Source of the DNA: Agrocybe praecox
Taxonomy: Eukaryota > Basidiomycota > Agaricomycetes > Agaricales > Agrocybaceae
DNA: 64,000 nucleotides
Direction: 5' to 3'
Assembly (NCBI GenBank): GCA_964017145.1
Contig: OZ024849.1
Span: 1,798,001 to 1,862,000, forward strand
Shown: piece by piece, positions 22,991-33,722 of the stretch
Numbering within the stretch: position 1 is the first letter of the stretch
Layout: each line of letters begins with the position of its first letter
Translations under genes and position numbers: made by a program
The notes under the pieces: generated by a model
What the model saw: only the letters and a program-made list of their open reading frames with translations
The model's database searches: none
Told to the model about the DNA's origin: nothing

Positions 22991-24448
22991 ATGAAAGCAC
23001 AGAGTCTGCTCGCTGTTTAGTGCTGTCCCTGCACTCCATCCCCTGGCCGCAGTGCTGCTTCTGTCCCCGCTGCTGGAATCACAGCAACCACCAGACCAGC
23101 AGCAGTACTCCCCTTGTTTGTCATTAGTTCTGGAATGCCTACCAGGTCGGAAAAGTCGGCTGCCATCACATACACCGCCAGTCCACAACCTCCCATTTCC
23201 GAGGCACCTCCTCTTCCAACAGACTCCGCGTGTGTGCGTTTTTGTTTTTCGCGGAAACTCATTTTGTTTGTCTGGTCATCGCTGGCTCACCGCCATACCC
23301 TCAGGTTGACAAGATTCCTCCCACTTGGTGAGTCAGCTGGCTACAAAGTCCTGGAGGATATCTGACGAACTTTACTGCCGTTCTTTAGATTCCTGCAACC
23401 CCCTTTTGTTTACAGCCCAGTAAGATCTATTTATCTCGATACCCGCGATGACAACAAAAAGCTGTGTGAGGCATTTCTGTGTTCTAATATTATCTTCTTT
23501 TTCAGATATGTCCTCGACTTCCTCGAGAAGAATTTGTTGGCCACGTTCTTCATTGTCGGATCTCGTAGCACACAGAGATCCCAGTTTCTCGACGAGAAGT
23601 ACATGGCTGGACATAGGATCAGTGTACTCACCTGGTTGCACAACGGGGTACGTTTGTATTCTTCTTGCTTTTCCTCACGAGTTTTCATGACTTTTTCTAG
23701 GCTCTTACGTCTCTCACCAATGCTGAGCTCGTCGCTGAGCTAAGTTGGACGCGTCACATTATTAAGGAACTATGCGTTCACCCTGGGGTGATTTCGGGTA
23801 TGTGGTTCTCTGATTCCATGTGTGATATCTGCTAACTTTTCTTGCCGTTATGCATAGATGACCGCGTCCGTGCTATCTCCATGAGCATGGGCATAGACAT
23901 GATCCCTATCAACTGGACCTACAGCCCCGCCGGAAACACCTTCGACACCAACGGTTCGCGACTCTTAGCCATCTCGGTCATTTTTAATAATAAAATCCCC
24001 CCCCTCTTCAGATTGGCAAGGCGCTGGCGGTTAGGCCAACAGTGCGGATTACTTCAACGCTCTCAACACCATCGTTCAGCAAACATCACAGATGGAGACG
24101 GGCTCTACCGTCCTCCAACTGTTGATCTTGCTTTCATTTATACCTTCCATGTTGCTCTGACACATACGCCCAAGTTCGTGAGCAATCGTTTGCCTTCCTC
24201 AATAAAAAAAATAGCATTAATCTCTTGTTCTTCACAACGTATACAGTTGGAAAGCTAGAGGCCGATGCCAGAAATTCCCCGCTGGGAACATATACCTCAG
24301 AATGAACACGAACAAGACGTTCCCTTACCCCAAGTCGGGTAGCAACGCCAAGTCGGCTGCTCCTAAGACTTCCGTCATCACACCTGTGTTGGCTGTCCTC
24401 GCAGGCACTGCAGTTGGCCTTGCGAGACTCTTCCTCTTCCTTTAAATG
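22991..24448 (+). pseudogene. Chitin deacetylase (polysaccharide deacetylase, NodB-type) pseudogene
   Basis: Pieces of a fungal chitin deacetylase appear in order on the plus strand. The signal peptide starts MKAQSLLAV and shifts frame at TAG 23016; then SGMPTRSEKSAAITYT and PPISEAPPLPT (23130-23225); YVLDFLEKNLLATFFIVGSR (about 23510-23575); YMAGHRISVLTWLHNG (about 23601-23648); LTSLTNAELVAELSW; DDRVRAISMSMGID and FDTN (about 23858-23955); and the C-terminal FPYPKSGSNAKS plus a hydrophobic GPI-signal-like tail ending at about 24445. Catalytic motif 1 (TFDDGP) is absent, motif 2 has LTWLH in place of HTWSH, and motif 3 (RPPYGD) is missing. The enzyme would convert cell-wall chitin to chitosan; this copy cannot. 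Confidence 0.85.
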
Positions 24449-25386
24449 GGAATGAATCCGTTTTTGGAGACGATGATAGTGTCATCTAACCCAGTGCGCA
24501 TGGTGATCTCTTCTTTCTGATCTGCTCTGAATTGACATCAGTATGCATGTTTGCGACTTGTCGGCTTCGATTGCATGTGAGCAAAGAACGGAGGAAGAAA
24601 AATGAGTACGAAATGGTCAGACAGACAGATCGATGAGTGATATTTACATAGGAATTTTATAACCATTATATACCTCAATATTTACCCAACCGAACTCAAC
24701 CCAACCCACTTATTTTTTTATGTGTATGTACTTCGTATGTATGCCATGCTGTACGCGAATACATAGACTTTTCGAGTAAATCGTTTTACGATGGACCTTT
24801 TGTTTTTTGCTTGGATATTACAAGTCCTTCGTTGAGGACGAGTTCTCGTACTATTGCTCGTGTTTATCTTTTTTTTACCTCTTTTTTTTTTTTGTCATAG
24901 TACTCATTTATTTTCGTATGCATATGTACTTTGTACGTATATTGTTGGTACTATTGTACGTGCTTACATATTAAGTTCTTGAGTAAATGGATATTTTCGA
25001 TAGACTTTTTATTTCTGGTTGGAGGTACACTGGGCCCAGCCGCCAGGCCCAGTGCGCCATGAATTTTATTAGCATTCACAACTTTTTTGAATTGATAATC
25101 AATGAGCAGGAATCATCTCATCTCTTGCCGTAAATCAGGAAATCAAGTCTGTCAATTGGTCACAAGTAGGTGATGTTACAATTCATTCAATTTCGAGTTA
25201 CATTGTTGTATGTAGAATGTTCAAGTTGTATAGCTGTGTTTTTTTTTCTTTTCTTTGATGTTTTTTGAGGATAATGAGAAGAAGTTGTACAAAGTTGAAG
25301 AGTCACGGGGGTCCAAAGCATGGATAACTCAAATTCTCATTGATTTTTACTTCTGATTTTGTTGGTTGTTTGTTGGCCTTTAGTCT
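24449..25386. other. AT-rich intergenic with a diverged two-copy repeat
   Basis: No gene. Two related blocks of about 100 bp lie at roughly 24717-24815 and 24910-25023; both carry TGTACTT.GTA.GTAT, TTCGAGTAAAT/TTGAGTAAAT, CGAT.GA..TTTT and TTTTGCTTGG/TTTCTGGTTGG in the same order, about 200 bp apart. T-rich runs occur near 24870-24895. Confidence 0.5.
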
Positions 25387-28300
25387 TTAGATAGAGTCGG
25401 TGTCACTGGATGATTCTTTTTCAGCAATAGCCTTGACTTCTTGAATTTCCTCAAGAAGATTATCAAGAGCTAAGAAAAAAAGTATAAATTAGTTAAATGG
25501 ATACTGCATATAAAAATAACATACAGAGGCGGTGGTCTAGTATGATCTTCCAAATAGCATCTTTCAATATTTCAAAATCACTTGATTCAAGTGCATTGGT
25601 GGCTTCTTGGTTTGACTCTGAAGAAATGTCAGGAGCAATGATTGCATGCTGGACATCTGTAGCCAGTGAGTGCTCAGGTGCAGAAGTTGATTGCTTGGCT
25701 GGAAAAAGATATACATTAAATGCTAAATCTAAAATATGTTTAGATATAATAAATTCACATACAATGTGGCTTAAATAACTTCTCTAGCTTCTGTATGAAT
25801 TTTTGAGGCATGTTTTTCTTTTTGCCTGATACTTTTGTTTCAACTGCTACAGGCATAGACAAATTGCTAGATATCTGGTTTTGGACCAAATCCTCAGAGT
25901 TATTTAATGCTGAAAATAAATCTGATTAAATACAAAGTAGAACTTTAGATTAGTTGAATGACTGACCACTTTGGGACAATGCTGCAACTGAAACAGCATT
26001 CAATATTTCAGAATGAACACTGTGTTCATAAAGTGCTAAGGTGGACAAAAAATAAGTAGACAGTGGAATTTTGTTCTGAGTATTGATTAGATAAAAAATG
26101 TGTTCTGAGCATAATATGAAGCCTAAAACAAATATGTTAAATTGCATTTAAATATTTTAAAAATTGAAAGCAAACATATGAATGAGCACAGTAATTGCTT
26201 CTTATCCAAAGTAAATAGAGCATGGAACTAATTATAATAATCAAAAATTAGATCAAACAAGTTTTGATATCCAAAAAAAGAAAATTACTTTGAGTTGGAT
26301 AGCAAGCTGAATTTCAGTTGCCAATTGTTTCTAGTAACATATAAAGTAAAAGCCTTAATAATAAAGAGCAAAGAGAAATAAATAGTGCATACACTCTTTT
26401 ATAAGTGAATTGTGGCATAGGAAAATAAGATGCTGCAGAGGCAGAAAGGAGAATGAATGCTACTCACTGGCTATCACAGAGACATAAATAGGAGAAATAA
26501 GGTGCTGCAGAGGCAAAAAGAAGAATGAATGCTACTTACCATCTATCACAGAGACATAAACAGGAGAAATAAGATGCTGCAGAGGCAGAAAGAAGAATGA
26601 ATGCTACTCACCGTCTATTACAGAGACATAAACAGGAGAAATAAGGTGCTGCAGAGGCAGAAAGAAGAATGAATGCTACTCACCACCTATTACAGAGACA
26701 TAAACAGGAGAAATAAGGTACTGCAGAGGCAGAAAGAAGAATGAATGCTACTCACCCACTATCACAGAGACATAAACAGGAGAAATAAGGTACTGCAGAG
26801 GCAGAAAGAAGAATGAATGCTACTCACCCCCTATCACAAAGACATAAACAGGAGAAATAAGGTGCTGCAGAGGCAGAAAGAAGAATGAATGCTACTCACC
26901 GCCTATCACAGAGACATAAATAGGAGAAATAAGGTGCTGCAGAGGCAGAAAGAAGAATGAATGCCACTCACCCACTATTATAGAGACATAAACAGGAGAA
27001 ATAAGGTGCTGCAGAGGCAGAAAGAAGAATGAATGCTACTCACCCTCTATCACAGAGACATAAACAGGAGTAATAAGATGCTGAGGCAGAGGCAGAAAGA
27101 AGAATGAATGCCACTCACCCTCTATCACAGAGACATAAAGAGGAGAAATAAGGTGCTGCAGAGGCAGAAAGAAGAATGAATGCCACTCACTGTCTATCAC
27201 AGAGACATAAAGAGGAGAAATAAGGTGCTGCAGAGACAGAAAGAAGAATGAATGCCACTCACCGCCTATCACAGAGACATAAACAGGAGAAATAAGGTGC
27301 TGCAGAGGCAGAAAGAAGAATGAATGCTACTCACTGTCTATCACAGAGACATAAAGAGGAGTAATAAGGTGCTGCAGAGGCAGAAAGAAGAATGAATGCC
27401 ACTCACCCTCTATCACAGAGACATAAACAGGAGAAATAAGGTGCTGCAGAGGCAGAAAGAAGAATGAATGCTACTCACCCACTATTACAGAGACATAAAC
27501 AGGAGAAATAAGGTGCTGCAGAGGCAGAAAGAAGAATGAATGCTACTCACCCCCTATCACAAAGACATAAACAGGAGAAATAAGGTGCTGCAGAGGCAGA
27601 AAGAAGAATGAATGCTACTCACCCCCTATCACAAAGACATAAACAGGAGAAATAAGGTGCTGCAGAGGCAGAAAGAAGAATGAATGCTACTCACCCACTA
27701 TCACAGAGACATAAACAGGAGAAATAAGGTACTGCAGAGGCAGAAAGAAGAATGAATGCTACTCACCCCCTATCACAAAGACATAAACAGGAGAAATAAG
27801 GTGCTGCAGAGGCAGAAAGAAGAATGAATGCTACTCACCGCCTATCACAGAGACATAAACAGGAGAAATAAGGTGCTGCAGAGGCAGAAAGAAGAATGAA
27901 TGCTACTCACCCACTATCACAGAGACATAAACAGGAGAAATAAGGTGCTGCAGAGGCAGAAAGAAGAATGAATGCTACTCACCCACTATTACAGAGACAT
28001 AAACAGGAGTAATAAGGTGCTGCAGAGGCAGAAAGAAGAATAAATGATACTCACCATCTATCACAGAGACATAGACAGGAGAAATAAGATGCTGCAGAGG
28101 CAGAAAGAAGAATGAATGCTGCTCACTGACTATTACAGAGACATAATATATATATCAGCCAGACACAAAATTTAAAAATATTAAAAATATCTTACATCCC
28201 AATATTCCTGCAAATATATAATCAATATACACATTTCCAATCAAAACATTCAGAAAATATCTTACCCTTGTATATGGAAAACATTGTAGTATTTCTGCAA

Positions 28301-29466
28301 AATATACATCTCTATCACTGGGTAGCCCATGCATTATACATCTAAAAAATCCCAGTTCAGTATTGTGTTCTGTGTTTTTAATGTTTTCAAATCTGAACAG
28401 TCATACCTATCAAATGCATTCTTCATGCACTTCTTCAAGTTTGCCTGCTGTGTTAAGACCAATAAGAGACGTAGATTCTCATCATCCAGGGAATTCAAGG
28501 TGGTTTGTATAAGACCATCACAGTTGATGTTCTCTGGCTTGATTTCTATGAATTCCACCATTTAGCTATATACATATTAAAGATACTGTTTGCATAAATA
28601 GACATTACCTCCCAGATAGACTGCTGCTGATGGAGGATAATTTAATTTCTGCAGCTCTGACCATGCACCCATTTCTACCTGCTCAATTGCAGAAGTTCGA
28701 AGCTGATCATCAGGCTTGTTCTTGTTCTTTTGCCACTCTTGTCTATCTTTGACATGCATTTTGGTGAAAATTACAACAACAGGAACTATGTAAAGTCAGA
28801 AATAATGATATAATATATTTCAATACACCAGGCTCACCTTTTCCTGTTCCACATTCTGAGAAAAACTGTTTCTCTGCAAATGTTACAGGCCTTGCATTAT
28901 CAACTGGAATGCAATACCTAGTTTCAATAATAATGAGATCCTTAATCCCAACAAACTGTGAGTACAGTACCAGATGGCATGTAATTGGTCATCCAAATCC
29001 AGTTCTTGCGAACGTCTATTGATAAAATCCTGTACTATTTTTAGCTCATCCGCTTGACCGCTCTCGAATCCCCGAGAGTCATGAAACACGAATTTGTCAT
29101 TGGTCTTGAAGACCATTTCGTCGTCAATCTCGTGTATTCCTCTCTGAGATGCTGATTGAGCCCAAATCTACGCAGGGCACACAGATAAGACTAACCTCAA
29201 TTGTTGGTGCGAGGACGTGATCGTCCGGCGTCATCTAGAACCAAGCAGTGAGAGCTGTGAGATGCACAAACATGATCTATGCCCACCTGCTTCCCTTTCT
29301 TGTTTATTATCTCTGGCTTTTCGGTGGTGTTGCAGACTCTCTGTAGGACTGTCGTTTTGCCCGAGTTGCGTCGGCCTATAATGAGAATACGGAAGCGGTT
29401 AAATTTCTCGCGGATTTCTTTGTAGCGGTCAGGAGAGATGACAGTGCTCATCGCTGGGGCAGACAT
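25387..29466 (-). CDS. P-loop GTPase-like protein with a tandem splice-site array, ~490 aa if fully spliced
   Basis: Exons (minus, 5' to 3'): 29287-29466, 29196-29234, 28971-29143, 28838-28917, 28609-28785, 28407-28545, 28266-28311, 28196-28207, then 24 candidate 3-nt exons (28127-28129 to 26468-26470), 26289-26330, 25967-26075, 25763-25909, 25525-25698, 25387-25469. All phases agree. The N-terminal domain has a P-loop (GRRNSGKTT, residues 31-39), a FHDSRGF segment resembling the DxxG switch II motif, and VVVIFTKM in the place of the G4 motif, as in the basidiomycete family starting STVISPDRYKEIREKFNRF. It likely binds GTP; its partner is unknown. NLRLLLVLTQQANLKKCMKNA and FAEILQCFPYTREYWD follow. 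The C-terminus is Ser/Glu-rich. Whether the 24 micro-exons are used is open; the 3' exons are confident because their frame stays open across four joins. Confidence 0.82.
26460..28140 (-). repeat. 72-bp tandem array, 24 GT-AG junctions around variable triplets
   Basis: Twenty-four junctions are spaced 72 bp apart; one spacing is 75 bp because of an extra GAG near 27083. On the minus strand every unit reads: triplet, GTGAGT (once GTAAGT), AGCATTCATTC, TTCTTTCTGCCTCTGCAG, CACCTTATTTCTCCTG, TTATGTCTCTGTGATAG, next triplet. This is a 69-nt GT-AG intron plus 3 nt. The triplet takes ten forms: TGG x6, GGG x4, GCG x3, AGG x3, ACA x2, ATG x2 and one each of TCA, GTG, ACG, CCA. Elsewhere in the unit changes are few. 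An alternative parse is a 37-nt exon with a 35-nt intron ending at the internal CTCTGCAG, but 35 nt is very short and 37-nt exons would break frame. Confidence 0.95.
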
Positions 29467-30685
29467 TGTGTAGAAAATACTTTGGATCGAGCAACGAATG
29501 TGAAAGAGACAAGGATTGATTGCAGCGATGAACGTGGGCAAGTCACAGTGACAGTGTGTGACCTTTGTCTTTCCGCATTCGGCTACATCTTCCGTAGTTT
29601 GTCCCTTCCACCACAAATACAGGCTTCCAACATAATTTGCGAGTTAAACTCCTCTGCGCTACTTATGAGCCAAACCTCTTTGATGCTTAATTAATAGAGA
29701 CGACTTTCTTGAAACCAAACGCAGGTCAAATCTCTATACTTTTATGCGTATCAACTCGCCCCTGCATGACATCCACTGAAAGCTTCAAGCACTGTTCAAG
29801 CGATCGTCGACTCCGGTGTTTACCGCCTCCGCCGTGCAAAAACATTTCAGATTTGGAACCACTGGGTAGGTGTTGAACGGAATGCATAAACACCTAAGTC
29901 TACCAGCGAGACTGGCAAAGTATCGGTGGTATGGCGTCTCGAAGTTGGCGCCGGTGATGCACAGGGGTCTGCACTCAATCATCCTTCCCGTAGTAGTGAG
30001 TTATGTAGCCTGATTTGCTCGCCCAGGACTATAAACTATTCAAAACCAGGTCTACGTCGTCCGTATGATGTCGTGAAAAATGTGGGAGTCTGAGATCTAG
30101 TGAAATTGAACAGATAGCACCCACCTGCCCCTCATTCGCGATCCTGTTACCACCACTGAGCTTGTCATAAAGTCAGAGCAAAATGACACGCACGTAGTTT
30201 CGTTTATATATTCATGGCTCAAGATTCAGTTTTGAGGCGTTGTGTGACGACTACAGACGATACACCAGCGACATTTTTCTGCAAATCAACGAACACAGTA
30301 TACCGGACGGCGTTGACTGTTGAAGAGAATAGGAGCGAGTAGGGATGGCCAATGACACTGCGTTAGTTGGCAATTGAATGACGGACGAGATGCGCAGAGT
30401 ACCCAACTTTACTTCATGGTGAGTCGAACAAGACTTCTTAGCGCGAGAATGAAGGTTCACGGAGATTGTTCAGGCAGGAACAGGATCAGTCAATAAAGCG
30501 TCCGAGCAGAGCGTCGACGGAAAGGAGTCGGAAAGAGTACTAGCAGGCAGAAGAGGATACACAAGAACATATTTGGATGCGGAATAGGTATGCACATTAA
30601 CTGTAAGATCGGACTGGTCATCAGGTTTCAACGCTGTTTCTTATCGCTTTCAAATTCCAAGATCCTAGATATTCGACTGAAGAAT
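29467..30685. other. Intergenic, no gene recognised
   Basis: Upstream of the GTPase start. Frames on both strands are below 140 codons and have no splice support. The stretch should include the GTPase promoter; no TATA box was evident. Confidence 0.45.
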
Positions 30686-30897
30686 CTTCTATGCCCCACT
30701 CGGCCCATTTTCCCAAGCCGAACGTCCAACACCGACCCTGGTCCCCCAACGGATACAGCTGTACGAGGATGTCCAACTTCTGCTCAAGGACGATGCTCTG
30801 TTCAACCTTTTCAACATTTGCCGGCCCTTCGACTTGTTTCAACTATCAAAAGTATCAAACAGCGTCGGTTGTCTCAGGTCTCAGATTATCAATTGAG
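30686..30897 (+). pseudogene. F-box-like fragment, no start codon
   Basis: An open stretch of about 70 codons between two stops reads ...LYEDVQLLLKDDALFNLF and then NICRPFDLFQLSKVSNSV, which has the spacing of an F-box (hydrophobic helix, D-L-x-x-L-x-x-V). There is no ATG in frame, and an upstream segment (SDWSSGFNAVSYRFQIP) is separated by stops. I read it as a relic of another F-box gene. It does not closely match the three F-box genes in this window, so it belongs to a different subfamily. Confidence 0.45.
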
Positions 30898-32153
30898 ATG
30901 TGTCCAAAGAAAAGGCGATTTTTTGAAACTTGTACGTGAAAATATCCTCTCGAATGACATCCTTCATTGATCCAAATCTTTGCCAGACTTGGATACCTAC
31001 TAAGTACTACTTCACAATGTAAAAAGTAAATACATGCGCGCAAATAAACATTTATTCCAATGGCAGCTTTGAAGCCGCGACCACTGCGAGAGTTCCACCC
31101 GATATACGCCTAGGTCCAACCCTCGAGTAAACGCCGGTTCGCTCTTATGATTCCGCATTAGCCTGTTTCCCTTCCGTACCCCGATCAACTTTTTGTGTTG
31201 CCTAAGGCCTTGTTACTTCCCCTGCTGGAAAAGGCTCCTGATTAGCCTGGTCGCCAATACAATTGTCCTTTTGTATCCTGCCTGTTGCCCGTTCGCCTCA
31301 AATATCAATCGATAGCGCTCTCCGTAGCTTCGATTCATTGGCCTCTATCGGTCTTCCTATCTACCTATTTCAGACGCATTTTATCTCCCCTCGTTCCGTC
31401 CCATTATCATCACCCTCTTCACCCTCGAAATGACGTATCCTCTGATTCATCTGTCCCTCTCCTGCCCTTTCTCTCATGCCCGTCGATCGATAGTGCTGTA
31501 TTGCACCCTCCTGCTGCAGCTCTCTCCGCCAACATGCCACCCTTCTGCCCCCTAAATCGCGTAATTCTCGCTCTCTCTCCGTATCCCCTTGATTCGACTT
31601 TCGTACCACACGAGAAGTATCGATGGAAAATACCTGGCTGTTATGAAATCCGTTGCTCTCAACTCCAAACTCCATTCGCATCCACCTCACCCTATTCCAT
31701 CGACCACCAATTCTCAGAAACGTTTCATAATAAATTCGATTTTCATGTCATTTGAACTAGGCTATAAGTGATATATGAAGATACTCTAGCAACAAGTGTT
31801 GTAATAGAGCTGCAAAAGAAGGATACAATTCGCGAGATCAAGTTGATTCGGGGCTCAGTTTAGCAAAAATATTCACATCAAAAACACTGATTTCAATGGT
31901 GTGCCGAATACATAAGGTTAAAAAAAAGTATATAAGACTAGCTACTTTGACTGGATAGAACAACAGCTCATCGGAGCTTCTCTTCTTCCCTCGTGTCTCC
32001 TCTGCTCGATACGAGTTCAACAAGCACATACCAAGTTGTCGGCAACGAGGGTCAGCTCATCGTCGCTCAGTGCTGACTGCTTCATTTCGAGAGAATCAGG
32101 GCGCAGCTCGTAGCAGACTGGGACAACGCAGCGCACGAGTATTATATGCTGTG
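30898..32153. other. Gene-poor stretch; weak similarity to 34.9-35.5 kb
   Basis: No supported gene. 31260-31700 is pyrimidine-rich and shares CTCTCCGTAGCT, CAGACGCAT.T, GTCCCATT.TCATCA and CTCTGAT blocks in the same order with 35230-35400, suggesting an old direct duplication. Near the right end an open stretch (about 31948-32153) leads into the first intron-like element. Confidence 0.4.
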
Positions 32154-33722
32154 GTAAGTGCCCTCTTCTCGATATATGACATTGAACACTCACATTTAAT
32201 CCTAGTTCGTCCGTTCAAATTCCCCGCGCCACCTCATTATTTCGACGATAACGCGGGAACTCCGTGAGCTCGATTCAGTACGTATTAACTGGTGGATACA
32301 CAATGGTAAGGGATTATAACCTATGACGGACACGAATGTAACACTTACATTCGATGGAGCTCGTTCCACAGTCCACAAGTCGAACTTATCAACACGCTGA
32401 ATCAACACGCTGGTAAGTGTTTGTATTTATTCCGCACAGATTAAAGATGTCACTTACATGAACCACCTCTCGGTTCTGCACTACCCTTGCCATTCAAGCC
32501 CTCGCCGCGTTATCGTCCTACAAACGTCAACGATGGGATTCCTTAAAACGAGCTTCGTTTGAGCACTGACGAGCCTATTAAGTCTAAACATTATGGTAAG
32601 CACTTGCGAATTACGGCGAACACAAAATAGACACTTACACGCGACGTAGGAATGCCCTAGTTCCAAGGACTACGGCATTGTAAGTGTCCTGAAATTATGC
32701 AGAGATCGAAAAATGCACTTACATTACCGCCTCCAGATTTTGCAGTATCGTTGCTATTGACGCCCTCGCTGCCTCACCCGACACACGTCAAATACAGAAT
32801 TCCTCGAACGAACTCGATCCACAGGCTGATACAATGGTAAGTGTTTACGAACTGTCAAAAATGGCGAACAGCACACTTACATGAATGAATTCCCAACAGA
32901 CCCACACGACTCCTTTGGTTTGATCGGAGGACGATGGTGGGTGTTTGTACACCCCTGCAATCAAAGTCCTCCCTCCTCCTCATCCTCCTGCACCTGGCGA
33001 CGCCTGAGTCACTTCTACGAGCTTGGGTTACGTTTATCAAGACACGATACTAGTCATGAGAATCCCTATATAATGGTAAATTTTGGAAAATTCAGCCAAA
33101 CTTGACAATCGCACTTACCTTTGTACCCACGTCTAGATTTTCCAATCAATGTCGTCGCCGGCTTATATTCCTGCAGACGTCGACGATAGAGCCATTGTTC
33201 CGAAGTTTGATGTCGGTTTACGCACTGAGATGGGTCTAAACACGAGGGTAAGTGGTTTGACGTGTCGAGAGGTCGAAGGCAAGACTTACAGACCCTTGGG
33301 CAAGCGGCGCTCTTTCCTTTGAGACTACGAGCTTGATTGACGGGTCCAGACGACTGCTGTGGCTCAGGGGTGAGTGTCCACAGTTGTGCACGAGTCAAAA
33401 ACGATGCTTACACGATCTGTAGGCTTTTCCGTTCGACCGCCGCCATTTCGACGAACGAACATGGATCCCAGGACCGTAAGAGGGGATTCCGAGCGGAGTG
33501 AGCACGGTGTATGTGACAACACGGTGGAAGAGAGGTGCACGAAGATGAAGGTTGGAGTTGGCACTGGGATGGAGGAACTGCTCTTGGAGATGGCTCTGAG
33601 GTGATGCGGGAAGAATGGAATTCAGGAGCGATGGTGAGGGGGAAAGGACCACCAAAGCCGGAGACTGGACAACCACGCGGGTAAGTTTCTAGAAACAATG
33701 AAATCGTATTCAAGAGGCTTAC
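32154..33722 (+). repeat. Cluster of ten short intron-like elements with mirrored GTAAGT/ACTTAC ends
   Basis: Elements at 32154-32193, 32306-32348, 32413-32457, 32596-32638, 32680-32722, 32837-32880, 33076-33118, 33248-33289, 33370-33411 and 33681-33722. Each starts GTAAGT, GTAAGG, GTAAGC, GTAAAT or GTGAGT and ends TTAC (first one TCAC); nine are 42-45 nt and the first is 40. Most are followed by an AG within 3-30 nt, so they fit plus-strand introns whose branch site is (A)CTTAC at a fixed distance. The same ends also read GTAAGT on the minus strand. Internal sequences differ, although two share GGCGAACA. Some neighbours join in frame (for example 32881-33075 with 33137-33247), but no full reading frame could be assembled, so this may be a non-coding or decayed transcript unit. 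Confidence 0.7.
32881..33247 (+). CDS. Possible two-exon coding segment within the intron-rich cluster
   Basis: ATG 32881 opens MNEFPTDPHDSFGLIGGRWW and stays open to 33075; a 61-nt intron (33076-33136, GTAAAT...CTAG) joins in phase 0 to 33137-33247 (IFQSMSSPAYIPADVDD...GLRTEMGLNTR). The next element (33248-) ends the exon in phase 0, but the following exon has stops in that phase. No family is recognised. It is listed because two consecutive frames stay open across a well-formed intron; the gene, if real, is incomplete or decayed. Confidence 0.3.

Noticed and set aside
27036..27272. 78-codon minus-strand frame made of three 24-residue repeats, taken as a separate small gene
   Set aside because: It lies entirely in the 72-bp array and is open only because some units carry TGG instead of TAG. 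It has no start context of its own and is better explained as unspliced repeat units.
26460..28140. CRISPR-like array (regular repeats with variable parts)
   Set aside because: The unit is 72 bp with only a 3-nt variable part, it sits within a eukaryotic gene, and it carries splice signals; there are no spacers.
26460..28140. Parse of the array as 37-nt exons and 35-nt introns using the internal CTCTGCAG acceptor
   Set aside because: 35 nt is below the intron sizes seen in this window, and repeated 37-nt exons would change frame at each unit. The 69+3 parse keeps phase 0 on both sides. It stays possible that both acceptors compete.
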